From assembly GCF_013346665.1 (NCBI RefSeq), contig NZ_JABVBB010000028.1:62001-126000 (forward strand): a DNA stretch of 64,000 bases, written 5' to 3'. Position 1 is the first letter of the stretch. Every line of letters starts with the position of its first letter. Positions 29,063-37,572 of the stretch are shown here, one piece after another. Origin of the DNA: Sulfitobacter maritimus (lineage in GTDB: Bacteria; Pseudomonadota; Alphaproteobacteria; Rhodobacterales; Rhodobacteraceae). The notes beneath the pieces are model-generated. The model saw only the letters and a list, made by a program, of their open reading frames with translations, was not told where the DNA came from and made no database searches. The position numbers and the translations under genes were made by a program.

Positions 29063-29968
29063 ATGAAAAAAGTTCTCTTCGCTACAACAGCCCTGGTTGC
29101 GACCGCCGGCGTTGCAGCAGCAGACGTTACATTCGGTGGCTACGGCCGCTTTGGTATCAAGTATGATGAAACCGGTTCCGCAACTGGTGGCAGCACGACT
29201 GATCTTACCAGCCGCTTCCGTTTGCAGATCGATGCGACTGCTGAATCCGATGCAGGCGTTGTTGTCGGTGCTCGCGCCCGTATTCAAGCTGACGGCAACG
29301 GCACCACCAACGGTGTTGGCGCTGATTTTAACGGCGTTCGTTACTTCGCACGCTCCGGTGGCTTTGAAGTTGGCGTTGGCAACATCTTCGGTGCTCTGGA
29401 ATCCATGCCAGGTCAGTACCCGATCGACCTTGGCCTGACCGGTTTGGGTTATGACTACACCGTATTCAATGACCGTGGTGATCAGTACAGCTCCACAGGT
29501 GACGGCGCTCCGAACGGTGTTGAAGTTCTGTACTCCGCTGGCGATCTGGCGGTTCACGTGTCGGCTTCCGACCAAAACGACCGCGTTGCTGGTTACGTTG
29601 CTTACACATGGAGCGGCTGGACCTTCGCAGTTGGCGGTCAAGACTCTGATAGCGCCCGTGACACTGAGTGGACCGCGTCCGCTGGTGGTTCCTTTGGTAT
29701 CGCAGACGTGACTTTGGCCTATGCTGACAACGGCATCGGCGGTGACCGTGTCGTTCTGGCCGCGCGTTTTGACGTGGGCGCAGCAACAGACGTAGAAGTC
29801 TATGTTGCTGATAATAGTGGTGCAACTGAAACGGGTGTTGCAAACGACACTGGCTACGGTATCGACTTCAACCACGACCTGGGTGGCGGTGTTTCGCTGC
29901 GTGGTGGTGTTGCTCAGCGGATCAGCGGCAACACACAGGCCGACATGGGTGTTCGCTTCAACTTCTAA
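29063..29968 (+). CDS. Outer-membrane porin
   Basis: A 301-residue beta-barrel porin. The signal peptide is MKKVLFATTALVATAGVAAA, cleaved before DVTFGGYGRFG, the usual start of Rhodobacter-type general porins. The barrel is made of alternating short strands and ends in aromatic MGVRFNF, the C-terminal Phe recognised by the BAM complex. Codon use is visibly shifted toward GTT, GCT and GGT compared with neighbours, as expected for a very highly expressed gene. GAGGGAAAA lies before the ATG and a strong terminator follows. Confidence 0.92.
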   Translation: MKKVLFATTALVATAGVAAADVTFGGYGRFGIKYDETGSATGGSTTDLTSRFRLQIDATAESDAGVVVGARARIQADGNGTTNGVGADFNGVRYFARSGGFEVGVGNIFGALESMPGQYPIDLGLTGLGYDYTVFNDRGDQYSSTGDGAPNGVEVLYSAGDLAVHVSASDQNDRVAGYVAYTWSGWTFAVGGQDSDSARDTEWTASAGGSFGIADVTLAYADNGIGGDRVVLAARFDVGAATDVEVYVADNSGATETGVANDTGYGIDFNHDLGGGVSLRGGVAQRISGNTQADMGVRFNF

Positions 29969-29992
29969 GTTGAACGACATACTCTGACTATT

Positions 29993-30024
29993 GGGGCAGG
30001 CCATTCGGTCTGCCCCTTTTCTTT
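29993..30024 (+). terminator. Intrinsic terminator after the porin gene
   Basis: Stem GGGGCAG / CTGCCCC (29993-29999 with 30010-30016) with a 10-base loop, followed by TTTTCTTTT. It sits 24 bases after the porin stop. Confidence 0.88.
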
Positions 30025-30070
30025 TGCACGGTGCTGGTGTTTTCTGCGCGTTGCATAAGGAGACCCCACC

Positions 30071-30724
30071 ATGAGCCTAAGCGACATTCACGACCGTATT
30101 GCCAAAGCCGAAGCCAGCGCAGGCCGCGCGGCGGGATCGGTCAGGCTGATCGCGGTAAGCAAAGTGCAGCCTAATGCCCGGGTACGGGACGTCTTGGAGC
30201 AGGGTCAGCGCTGCTTTGGTGAAAACCGTGTGCAAGAAGCTGCGGGCAAATGGCCTGGCTTTCGCGAAGAGTTTGAAGGTATTGACCTCCACCTGATCGG
30301 CCCGTTGCAAACCAACAAAGCGCGGCAGGCGATGGAATTGGCGGATGCCATTCACACAATCGACCGTCCCAAACTTGCGAAAACAATTGCGCGTCTGGCG
30401 CAGGAGATGGGCCGCTGTCCTGACCTTTTTATTCAGGTGAACACCGGCGAAGAAGAGCAGAAGGCCGGCGTGCTGCCGCGGGAAGCGGACGGGTTTATCG
30501 CTGAATGTCGCGGGCTTGACCTGCCGGTAAAGGGACTCATGTGCATCCCCCCGGTGGATGAGGCACCGTCGCTGCATTTCGCGTTGTTGGCTAAGATCGC
30601 CGCACGCAATGATCTGACCGGCCTGTCGATGGGCATGAGCGGAGACTTTGAGCAAGCCATCGCCCTCGGCGCGACCCATGTGCGGGTTGGCTCTGCCATT
30701 TTTGGGGAACGGGTTAACGAATAA
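30071..30724 (+). CDS. YggS-family pyridoxal phosphate homeostasis protein
   Basis: A 217-residue PLP-binding protein of the alanine racemase N-terminal fold. The cofactor Lys is in IAVSKVQP (Lys31), followed by FGENRVQEAAGKWP, HLIGPLQTNKA, the FIQVNTGEE strand and GLSMGMSGDFEQAIALGATHVRVG. The family buffers cellular PLP and affects amino acid metabolism. RBS AAGGAG is 8 bases before the ATG. The 3' end overlaps that of the convergent L,D-transpeptidase. Confidence 0.92.
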   Translation: MSLSDIHDRIAKAEASAGRAAGSVRLIAVSKVQPNARVRDVLEQGQRCFGENRVQEAAGKWPGFREEFEGIDLHLIGPLQTNKARQAMELADAIHTIDRPKLAKTIARLAQEMGRCPDLFIQVNTGEEEQKAGVLPREADGFIAECRGLDLPVKGLMCIPPVDEAPSLHFALLAKIAARNDLTGLSMGMSGDFEQAIALGATHVRVGSAIFGERVNE

Positions 30725-31208
30725 TCAGGCGTGTGGCCGGGCCAATCTGTGTCGCGATCTCGTGCAGGTCACTTCGCGAGAAGGCTACACAGCCCTCGGT
30801 CGGGTAGCCCGGTCGCCGCCATTGATGGATGAAAATCGCCGAGCCGCGTTCGGCTTCAGCATCTGGCCAGTTCCAATCGGTCAGGATCACCAGATCGTAA
30901 AGTGGGTCGGCCCTGCGTAGCGCTTCGTGGCTATGGGCGTAGGGCGCGCGGACACGGTGGTTGTAATCGGGCTGCCCGCTCGCGTCTGACCATAGATCAC
31001 CCGGCAGGATCGGCTGGGCCCAAGCGCTCGGCGCGGGGATGCGATCAGGTCGGTAGAGCATCCCCACCAAGCGATGCACCCCACGCGGTGTGGCGCCGTC
31101 CCCTTCGCGTTTGCGATCCGTCAGCCCGCCCTTGCCAATGCTACAGGCGTAGCGCCGCCCGCGAAACCGCAGCCCCGTCGGAGTCAGAACCATATCATTC
31201 AGGGTCAC
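30714..31208 (-). CDS. L,D-transpeptidase (YkuD) family protein
   Basis: A 164-residue protein with the YkuD catalytic pattern: His in [16 protein letters not shown] and Cys in [12 protein letters not shown]. Such enzymes make 3-3 crosslinks or attach proteins to peptidoglycan, but this short single-domain type has no signal peptide that I can see, so its place of action is uncertain. The start overlaps the ribA stop by 4 bases (31205-31208), implying coupling to riboflavin synthesis by position only. Confidence 0.85.
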   Translation of the reverse strand: MTLNDMVLTPTGLRFRGRRYACSIGKGGLTDRKREGDGATPRGVHRLVGMLYRPDRIPAPSAWAQPILPGDLWSDASGQPDYNHRVRAPYAHSHEALRRADPLYDLVILTDWNWPDAEAERGSAIFIHQWRRPGYPTEGCVAFSRSDLHEIATQIGPATRLIIR

Positions 31209-32296
31209 AGTAAATGCCCCGACTTGGCAGCCTTGGTCGCCAGATAGGCGCTGTTGTGACGGTTTTCGCCCACCGCGAGCGGCACCCGTTCGGCGACGGT
31301 GATGCCGCTTTGCTCCATCATACCCACTTTGCGCGGGTTGTTGGTCAGCAGGCGCACCGCAGAAAATCCCATCGAGCGCAGGATGTCGGCGCCAAGCCGG
31401 AAGTCGCGCTCGTCATCTTCAAACCCCAAACGGTGATTGGCCTCGACCGTGTCAAACCCCTGATCCTGCAGCGAATAGGCGCGCATTTTATTGGCAAGGC
31501 CGATGCCGCGCCCCTCTTGGTTGAGGTAGAGCAACACGCCGTTGCCTTCGCCCCCCATCTGCGCCAACGCGGCGCGAAGCTGCGGGCCGCAGTCGCATTT
31601 CAGGCTGCCCATCAGATCGCCTGTAAAGCAGGCGGAATGCAAACGACAGAGGACTGGCGTGTTGCGGGCAGGGCGGCCGATCTCGATAGCGTAATGCTCT
31701 TCACCGCCGTCCTCGGGGCGGAAGATATGTAGCCGCCCGGCCTCCGACACCTCCATCGGCAAGCGGGCGTTGACCACCGGGTGCAAGGCACTGCGCCGTG
31801 CCAGAACGGGGGCTGCGGCGGTGAGGTCAATCAGTGTCAGCCCATGTTGACGCGCGAAGTCCGCGCCCTGCGGCAGGTCAAGCACCAGTGCCGCAGGCAG
31901 CATCCGCGCAGCCTTGACCAGATCAATCGCCGCTTGATGCGCCGCCGTGTCGCCGCCGCGTGCCGTTTTCAGCGGGCCTTTCATCGGTGCGCGCAGATCG
32001 TCTGCCGGGTCAGCGATGCTCTGCACCCATCCGGGGGTGGCCCCCGGTGGCAACAGGACACGCGCAAGGCCACCGTCATAGGCCCGCGCTTTGAGGGTTT
32101 CCGCCCGCCGCGCAGTGATCGCCAAGACCGGAGCGCCGCCCAAGGCCAGAACATCCGCCAGCCGCTGCGCTGTCAGCGTCTCGGCTGCCAAGACCAACGC
32201 GGCTTGGCCTTTGTCCTCCAGCACCACGGGCACGCCCATGCGCAGGTCTGCCCGCGCACGCGCAAGCTGTTCGGTAATGTCGGGGGCGAAACTCAT
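31205..32296 (-). CDS. ribA: GTP cyclohydrolase II with divergent N-terminal domain
   Basis: A 363-residue protein. The C-terminal ~200 residues are GTP cyclohydrolase II, the first step of riboflavin synthesis: zinc Cys residues in [15 protein letters not shown], then [14 protein letters not shown] and [12 protein letters not shown]. The N-terminal ~150 residues are positioned like a RibB domain (3,4-dihydroxy-2-butanone 4-phosphate synthase), but I do not find its DxEREGD-type catalytic segment, so that half is probably inactive or structural. ATG at 32294-32296 is chosen over an upstream TTG. Confidence 0.92.
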   Translation of the reverse strand: MSFAPDITEQLARARADLRMGVPVVLEDKGQAALVLAAETLTAQRLADVLALGGAPVLAITARRAETLKARAYDGGLARVLLPPGATPGWVQSIADPADDLRAPMKGPLKTARGGDTAAHQAAIDLVKAARMLPAALVLDLPQGADFARQHGLTLIDLTAAAPVLARRSALHPVVNARLPMEVSEAGRLHIFRPEDGGEEHYAIEIGRPARNTPVLCRLHSACFTGDLMGSLKCDCGPQLRAALAQMGGEGNGVLLYLNQEGRGIGLANKMRAYSLQDQGFDTVEANHRLGFEDDERDFRLGADILRSMGFSAVRLLTNNPRKVGMMEQSGITVAERVPLAVGENRHNSAYLATKAAKSGHLL

Positions 32297-32458
32297 AATC
32301 TGTTGCAACTCCGCGGAGGCTTTCAATGTTATCTAAGATATTCGACAGGGAATTGAAACATTTGCCGCTCTGCCGACACGAGGGCGTGAAGGCCGTGTTG
32401 CATCTCTTGTCGCGCACGCCTCTGGGGCGCATGTTGGAGGGAATAGACGGAGGACCAC

Positions 32459-33145
32459 ATGGCCCAACTCAAGAAAATTCTGCTTGTCGACGATGATGAT
32501 GACCTGCGTGAAGCGCTTAGCGAACAGCTCATTATGACCGAAGATTTCGATGTCTTCGAAGCCGCGAATGGCACGGAGGCGATGGCCCGCGCCAAAGAGG
32601 CGCTCTATGACTTGGTGATCTTGGACGTGGGCCTGCCCGACACCGATGGCCGCGAGCTGTGCCGTTTGATGCGCAAGCAAGGGGTGAAGAGCCCGATCCT
32701 GATGCTGACCGGCCATGACACGGATGCCGACACGATCCTTGGCCTCGATGCGGGCGCGAACGACTATGTGACCAAACCGTTCAAGTTCCCCGTCCTGCTG
32801 GCCCGCATCCGCGCGCAACTGCGCCAGCATGAGCAATCCGAAGACGCGGTGTTCCAGTTGGGGCCTTATACGTTTAAACCCGCGATGAAGCTGTTGATGA
32901 CCGAGGACGACCAGAAGGTGCGGTTGACCGAGAAGGAAACCAATATCCTTAAATTCCTGTATCGATCCAATGATGGGGTGGTGCCGCGTGACGTGCTGCT
33001 GCATGAGGTCTGGGGCTATAACGCCGGGGTCACGACCCATACGTTGGAGACCCATATCTACCGGTTGCGGCAAAAGATCGAACCTGACCCGTCGAACGCC
33101 CGTTTGTTGGTCACGGAATCAGGCGGTTACAGACTGATGCCATAA
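32459..33145 (+). CDS. OmpR/PhoB-family response regulator
   Basis: A 228-residue two-domain regulator. The receiver (about 1-120) has the acidic cluster LLVDDDDDL, phosphoacceptor Asp in VILDVGLPDTDG, Thr in LMLTGHD and Lys in VTKPFK. The C-terminal winged helix (about 130-228) ends with HTLETHIYRLRQKIEPD and LLVTESGGYRLMP. No histidine kinase is adjacent, so the input is unknown. GGAGG lies at good distance before the ATG. A probable small RNA begins about 65 bases after its stop. Confidence 0.9.
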   Translation: MAQLKKILLVDDDDDLREALSEQLIMTEDFDVFEAANGTEAMARAKEALYDLVILDVGLPDTDGRELCRLMRKQGVKSPILMLTGHDTDADTILGLDAGANDYVTKPFKFPVLLARIRAQLRQHEQSEDAVFQLGPYTFKPAMKLLMTEDDQKVRLTEKETNILKFLYRSNDGVVPRDVLLHEVWGYNAGVTTHTLETHIYRLRQKIEPDPSNARLLVTESGGYRLMP

Positions 33146-33209
33146 AAGCGGGAACCAATTCCGGCCCCTGTGGTTGGATTCCCTGAGAGGCGGGGTTTTC
33201 ATGACCCGC

Positions 33210-33298
33210 ACCTCGGTTTGAACCCGAAGATTGTACCCGGGTACTGGTACATACCTCCCTGTTGGACTGGCCGGGCCCCTGAGCCCGGCCGTTTTTTT
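33210..33298 (+). ncRNA. Candidate small RNA ending in an intrinsic terminator
   Basis: Non-coding segment with three consecutive hairpins: TCGG/CCGA (33213-33227), TGTACC/GGTACA (33232-33251), and a terminator GGCCGGGC/GCCCGGCC with seven Ts (33269-33298). The single-stranded stretch between hairpins two and three holds ACCTCCCTGTTGGACT, a C-rich anti-Shine-Dalgarno motif. A weak promoter TTGGAT-N17-TTTCAT (33174-33202) would start it near 33210. Size, CUCCC loop and layout recall the alphaproteobacterial suhB/mmgR RNAs; that family call is from memory. It could also be a processed 3' UTR of the regulator gene. Confidence 0.5.
33269..33298 (+). terminator. Strong intrinsic terminator
   Basis: Perfect 8-bp GC stem GGCCGGGC / GCCCGGCC with a 6-base loop, then G and seven Ts. 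It ends the candidate small RNA and any readthrough from the response regulator gene. Confidence 0.9.
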
Positions 33299-33342
33299 GT
33301 GTGGTGGGTTCCTAGCCGGTCATTGCTAACGGTTGTCGGTGC

Positions 33343-33540
33343 CACTCTGGCCCGGCCTCAAGCCGCAGGCGCCGGGCCATCGCCTGCCCGCCCGTAACGC
33401 CAGAGGCATGCCGTATTATGATGGGCGCCCCTTTGGTGCGACCGGGTAGGCGATTTGGTTAGGCTGGGTGTGCTTTCCCTAACGCACATTAAAGCTAAGA
33501 AATAAAGGGAGGGGGCGAACGTCCGTCGCATCGCGAACCC
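33343..33540. repeat. Gene-free stretch with nested inverted repeats
   Basis: Part of the 33146-33637 interval, the only gene-free gap over 300 bases. CTCTGGC/GCCAGAG encloses GGCCCGGC/GCCGGGCC (about 33345-33407), with a small GCC-gca-GGC hairpin inside. Farther on are GTTAGG/CCTAAC (33458-33483) and GTCCG/CGGAC (about 33520-33545). I see no convincing reading frame. These could be RNA structures or a palindromic intergenic element; nothing decides between them here. Confidence 0.4.
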
Positions 33541-33637
33541 GCGGACAGGCGATGGCCCTCATTCAGATTTCCTCGTGGCACCCCGGCGCCCCTCACGTTA
33601 CTGTGCCGGACCACCCCCCAGACCGGAGCCTGCCCTC

Positions 33638-34426
33638 ATGTCCTTTTCCCTCGCCACTTGGAACATCAACTCCGTTCGCCTACGCGAGCCTTTGGTGCTG
33701 AAGCTGCTGGCCGAACACGGGCCGGATGTACTCTGCCTGCAAGAATGCAAAAGCCCGGTCGATAAGATCCCGGTCGAGGCGTTCAAGGCGGCGGGTTATA
33801 CGCACATGGTGGCGCGGGGGCAGAAAGGCTACAACGGCGTGGCGATCCTGTCGAAGTTACCGCTGCTGGATGCAGGCGATCAGGATTTTGCCATGCTCGG
33901 CCACGCCCGCCATGTGGCGGCAAAGCTGGAAAATGGCACCACGATCCACAATTTCTATGTGCCCGCAGGCGGCGACAAACCCGACCGCGAGATCAATGAG
34001 AAATTTGGCCAGAAGCTCGACTACCTTTCGGAAATGCGTGACTGGTTCCATGCTGAGAAGCCGGAGAAGTCGATCCTTGTGGGTGATCTGAACATCGCCC
34101 CGCGTGAGGATGATGTTTGGGACCACAAGAAGCTGCTCAAGATCGTCAGTCACACGCCGCTTGAGGTCGAAGCGCTCGGGGCCGTGCAGGATGCGGGCAA
34201 TTGGGTGGACATCACCCGGCAGGATATGCCGACGGGCAATCTGTATAGCTGGTGGTCCTACCGTGCCGCCGATTGGGACGCTGCTGACAAGGGTCGCCGG
34301 CTGGATCATATCTGGGCCACATCCGACATTGCGCAGGCGGGACACTCCAGCCACATCGTCCGCGACGCACGCGGATGGGAGAAGCCCAGCGACCACGCGC
34401 CGGTTTTTGCCAGTTTTGACCTTTGA
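33638..34426 (+). CDS. xth: Exodeoxyribonuclease III
   Basis: A 262-residue AP endonuclease / 3' exonuclease of base excision repair. The N-terminal LATWNINSVR, the metal Glu in LCLQECKS, the ILVGDLNIAPREDDVW core, the RLDHIW motif and SDHAPVFA at the end are all in place. ATG at 33638 with GGAG upstream starts the family homology; the frame is open farther upstream without it. It is preceded by the repeat-rich gap. Confidence 0.94.
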   Translation: MSFSLATWNINSVRLREPLVLKLLAEHGPDVLCLQECKSPVDKIPVEAFKAAGYTHMVARGQKGYNGVAILSKLPLLDAGDQDFAMLGHARHVAAKLENGTTIHNFYVPAGGDKPDREINEKFGQKLDYLSEMRDWFHAEKPEKSILVGDLNIAPREDDVWDHKKLLKIVSHTPLEVEALGAVQDAGNWVDITRQDMPTGNLYSWWSYRAADWDAADKGRRLDHIWATSDIAQAGHSSHIVRDARGWEKPSDHAPVFASFDL

Positions 34427-34480
34427 ATCACGCCGCTGCACGTCCATATAAGGCCAAACGCGATTAGCGAGGATGACACG

Positions 34481-35401
34481 ATGACCGATCTGAACCTTTC
34501 CACCGCCACCCCGGCAGATGCTGACCTGATCAAGGACACGACCGAAGCGACCTTCATGGCCGATGTGGTCGAAGCCTCGCAGACCGTCCCGGTCATCGTC
34601 GATTTCTGGGCGCCGTGGTGCGGCCCTTGCAAAACGCTTGGCCCGATGCTCGAAGACGCGGTGCGCGCGGCCAAGGGTGCGGTCAAGATGGTAAAGGTCG
34701 ATGTCGATCAGGCGCAGGCCATTGCGGGGCAGTTGCAGATTCAGTCGATCCCTACGGTCTATGCCTTTTACAAAGGCCAGCCCGTTGATGGTTTCCAAGG
34801 CGCGCTGCCGCAGTCCGAGATTAAAGCCTTTGTTGATCGGGTCGTAAAAGCGGGCGGCGGCGAAGCGCCCGGCGATACGCTGGCCGACGCCGTAGAGGCT
34901 GCTGAAGAGATGCTGGCCGAAGGAGCCGCAACGGATGCGGTTCAGACCTTTGCCGCGATCCTCGAAGAAGACCCGATGAACGCGGCCGCCTATGGCGGTA
35001 TGGTGCGTGCGCATATCGCGATGGATTCGCTTGATCAGGCGGAGGCGTTGCTCAATGGTGCGCCGATTGAAATCTCCAAAGCGCCCGAACTGGAAGCAGC
35101 ACATGCGCAGTTGCAGCTGGCGCGACAGGCGGCTGACGCAGGTCCGGTGGCGGAATTGACCGACAAGGTTGAGGCTAATCCCGACGATCATCAGGCGCGC
35201 TTTGATCTGGCCCAAGCGCTCTATGCGCATAACGACGCCGAAGGGGCGGTGGAACATCTGCTTGAACTCTTCCGCCGGGATCGCGAATGGAACGACGGTG
35301 CCGCAAAGACGCAGCTTTTCACCATTTTCGAGGCGCTGAAACCCAACGATCCGGTGGTCTTGAATGGCCGTCGCAAACTGTCGTCAATGATATTTGCCTG
35401 A
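34481..35401 (+). CDS. CnoX-like thioredoxin with TPR tail (YbbN family)
   Basis: A 306-residue protein. The thioredoxin domain (about 20-130) has WAPWCGPC at 44-50, so the redox pair is intact, unlike E. coli YbbN. The C-terminal 180 residues are helical TPR-like repeats ending near FDLAQALYAHNDAEGAVEHLL. Family members (CnoX) hold and protect unfolded substrates and hand them to chaperonins. It leads a run with the Lon-N protein and Trm112, separated by 27 bases and a 4-base overlap. Confidence 0.9.
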   Translation: MTDLNLSTATPADADLIKDTTEATFMADVVEASQTVPVIVDFWAPWCGPCKTLGPMLEDAVRAAKGAVKMVKVDVDQAQAIAGQLQIQSIPTVYAFYKGQPVDGFQGALPQSEIKAFVDRVVKAGGGEAPGDTLADAVEAAEEMLAEGAATDAVQTFAAILEEDPMNAAAYGGMVRAHIAMDSLDQAEALLNGAPIEISKAPELEAAHAQLQLARQAADAGPVAELTDKVEANPDDHQARFDLAQALYAHNDAEGAVEHLLELFRRDREWNDGAAKTQLFTIFEALKPNDPVVLNGRRKLSSMIFA

Positions 35402-35428
35402 CGGGGGAGGCGCACTACGTCCCTCACC

Positions 35429-36073
35429 ATGATCAAGCCAGCCGAATTGCCTCAGACTATCGCGATCTTTCCGTTGGCAGGGGCGCTACTGCTGCCCCGC
35501 TCGCGTCTGCCGCTGCATATCTTTGAGCCGCGCTATCTTCAGATGATCGAAGACACTCTGAAAACCGATACGCGGCTCATCGGTATGGTGCAGCCGAATG
35601 AGGTGCCAGGGCGTGACGGGTCGCAATTGCAGAGCATCGGCTGCGCCGGGCGGATCACTCAGTTCTCCGAAACCGAGGATGGGCGTTATATGGTCACCCT
35701 TGCCGGCATGTCGCGGTTCCGGGTGGTGCAAGAGATCGACGGGTTCAGCCCCTACCGCCGTTGCGATGTGAACTGGGCGGGATTTGAACGTGATATGGGC
35801 GGGGGCGAGGTTGACGCCAATTTTGACCGGTCACGTTTTCTCGATCTACTGGGCCGCTATTTCGACACCAAGGGCTTGTCAGCCGATTGGGATACGTTGA
35901 AAGAGGCGGAGGACGAGCTGCTGATCAACTCCTTGTCGATGATGCTGGAGTTTGAGGCCGAAGACAAACAAGCCCTGCTCGAAGCGCCCTCGCTGGAGAC
36001 CCGGCGCGAGACATTGGTGACACTGATCGAATTTGCCATGCGCGGCGGTCAGGAAGAAGGATTGATGCAATGA
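35429..36073 (+). CDS. Lon N-terminal (substrate-binding) domain protein
   Basis: A 214-residue protein made only of the LON substrate-binding fold: [33 protein letters not shown] spacing at the start, then IGMVQP and the [17 protein letters not shown] segment. The ATPase and protease parts of Lon are absent, so it is not a protease. The role is unknown; it may deliver or shield substrates. It overlaps the Trm112 gene by 4 bases and follows a CnoX-like chaperone, hinting at protein quality control. Confidence 0.88.
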   Translation: MIKPAELPQTIAIFPLAGALLLPRSRLPLHIFEPRYLQMIEDTLKTDTRLIGMVQPNEVPGRDGSQLQSIGCAGRITQFSETEDGRYMVTLAGMSRFRVVQEIDGFSPYRRCDVNWAGFERDMGGGEVDANFDRSRFLDLLGRYFDTKGLSADWDTLKEAEDELLINSLSMMLEFEAEDKQALLEAPSLETRRETLVTLIEFAMRGGQEEGLMQ

Positions 36074-36255
36074 CCGACCCCGTGACCGTGCAATTTGACC
36101 GCCGGATGCTTGAGGCGCTGATCTGCCCGCGCAGCCAGACCACGCTGACCTATGATGCGGAAAAGCAAGAGCTGGTGTCCAAGGCTGCCGGTCTGGCCTA
36201 TCCGATCCGCAACGGTATTCCCGTCATGTTGCCCGATGAGGCCCGCACGCTTTAA
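36070..36255 (+). CDS. Trm112 family protein
   Basis: A 61-residue Trm112-like protein. The [16 protein letters not shown] start and [16 protein letters not shown] end match the small Trm112/YcaR family. In eukaryotes and archaea Trm112 activates methyltransferases; bacterial partners are less clear. Only one Cys of the usual zinc pair is seen (CPRS), as in many bacterial members. It is translationally coupled to the Lon-N protein by a 4-base overlap, and converges on the UbiH-type gene. Confidence 0.88.
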   Translation: MTDPVTVQFDRRMLEALICPRSQTTLTYDAEKQELVSKAAGLAYPIRNGIPVMLPDEARTL

Positions 36256-36260
36256 CCGCG

Positions 36261-37487
36261 CTAAAGCGGTTTGCCCTGCATGAGCCTTGGCAATTCTCCT
36301 GTAAGTCCCGCCGCTTCGCGAATGAAACCTCGGCGCAGGCCGGGCAGGGCGTTGACCGCCGCCATGCCAATGTCGCGGGCCAGTCGAATGAAGGCGTTAT
36401 CGTTTGAGAACAGGCGGTTAAAGCTGTCCGTGGCCAGCGCAAGACTCGCATTGTCGAACCGCCGCCATTCCTGATAGCGCGCCAAAACCGCATCGCTGCC
36501 GGGGTCTTCGCCGCGTCGCACAGCGTCGGCTATGACCTCCGCCAGCGCCGCCACATCGCGCAGACCCGCGTTCAATCCTTGCCCTGCAATCGGATGCACC
36601 CCATGTGCCGCATCGCCCAACAGCGCCACACGCGGGGCAACCATCGAATGGGCCAGCGACAGGCCAAGGGGATAGCAGTAGCGCGGGCCGGTGAGAGAGA
36701 TATCGCCCAAGAAGCTGCCAAAACGCGGGCGCAGAACGTCGAGGTACCCCGCATTGGGCAATGCATTGATCGCGGCGGCATTGGCACTGCGCTCGCTCCA
36801 GACGATCAGCGAGCGGTTCCCGGTTAGTGGCAGGATCGCCAGCGGACCGGGCGGCATAAAGAATTGATGCGCGACGCCGTGGTGTGGTTTCTCGTGGTTG
36901 ACCACGCAGACCAGCGCGGTTTGGTCATAGGACCATCCAATCCGCTTGATGCCCGCCCGCTCAGCCGTGCCGCTGCCACGTCCATCGGCGCCCACGGCGA
37001 GCCGCGCGCGCAGAGTTTCACCATCGGCGAGGGTAAGGGTGATGCCCGTAGGTTCGACCGTTTGATCTGTGACGCGGGTGCCGTTCAACAGGGTAATCGC
37101 CGGGTCGGCTTTCACCGCGTCCAGCAAAGCGCGGCGCAGATGGTGGTCTTCGACCATATGCCCCATTGGGCCTTCTTCGATCTCAGCATGGTCGAAATGC
37201 ATGAACATGGGGGAAGGGCCGGTGCCCGCGCGCCCGTCAGTCACCTTGATCTCCAGCATCGGCTGGGCCTGTTGAGCTATCTTGGGCCAGATGCCAATGC
37301 CTTCCATCAGCCGCACTGAGGTCAGCGCCAGCGCATAGGCGCGGCCATCAAATTCGGCGTCTTCAAAGGTCTGCGCGGGCAGGGCGTCGATCACCGCCAC
37401 GCGCAGTCCTGCGCGGCTGAGGGCCAAGGCAAGGGCCGGGCCGTTCAGCCCGCCGCCGATGATTGCGATATCGTGGTCAAATTCCAT
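36261..37487 (-). CDS. UbiH/UbiF-type FAD-dependent ubiquinone hydroxylase
   Basis: A 408-residue flavoprotein monooxygenase of ubiquinone ring hydroxylation (UbiH/COQ6 family). FAD-binding IAIIGGGLNGPALALALSRAGL is near the start, the middle GADGRGSGTAERAGI is typical, and GDAAHGVHPIAGQGLNAGLRD is the second FAD motif. Which ring carbon is hydroxylated cannot be told. The start at 37485-37487 is where homology begins; upstream in-frame Met codons lie in non-homologous sequence. Divergent from the amidase gene. Confidence 0.88.
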   Translation of the reverse strand: MEFDHDIAIIGGGLNGPALALALSRAGLRVAVIDALPAQTFEDAEFDGRAYALALTSVRLMEGIGIWPKIAQQAQPMLEIKVTDGRAGTGPSPMFMHFDHAEIEEGPMGHMVEDHHLRRALLDAVKADPAITLLNGTRVTDQTVEPTGITLTLADGETLRARLAVGADGRGSGTAERAGIKRIGWSYDQTALVCVVNHEKPHHGVAHQFFMPPGPLAILPLTGNRSLIVWSERSANAAAINALPNAGYLDVLRPRFGSFLGDISLTGPRYCYPLGLSLAHSMVAPRVALLGDAAHGVHPIAGQGLNAGLRDVAALAEVIADAVRRGEDPGSDAVLARYQEWRRFDNASLALATDSFNRLFSNDNAFIRLARDIGMAAVNALPGLRRGFIREAAGLTGELPRLMQGKPL

Positions 37488-37572
37488 GGCCCTAAATATG
37501 ACCTGCGCGCGGGGATTGTCCATGTGCGGAACGGTCGCTAGGTTCGCCAAGAACAGCGGCAAGGGGGACGAC

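Noticed and set aside
33211..33230. tRNA T-arm-like CGGTTTGAACCCG
   Set aside because: No acceptor stem, anticodon arm or D-arm surrounds it, and the 3' end of a tRNA does not follow; it fits better as a small hairpin of the RNA candidate.
33210..33298. 6S RNA, SRP RNA or RNase P RNA
   Set aside because: Too short, and lacks their conserved cores; gene context does not match zapA or other usual neighbours.
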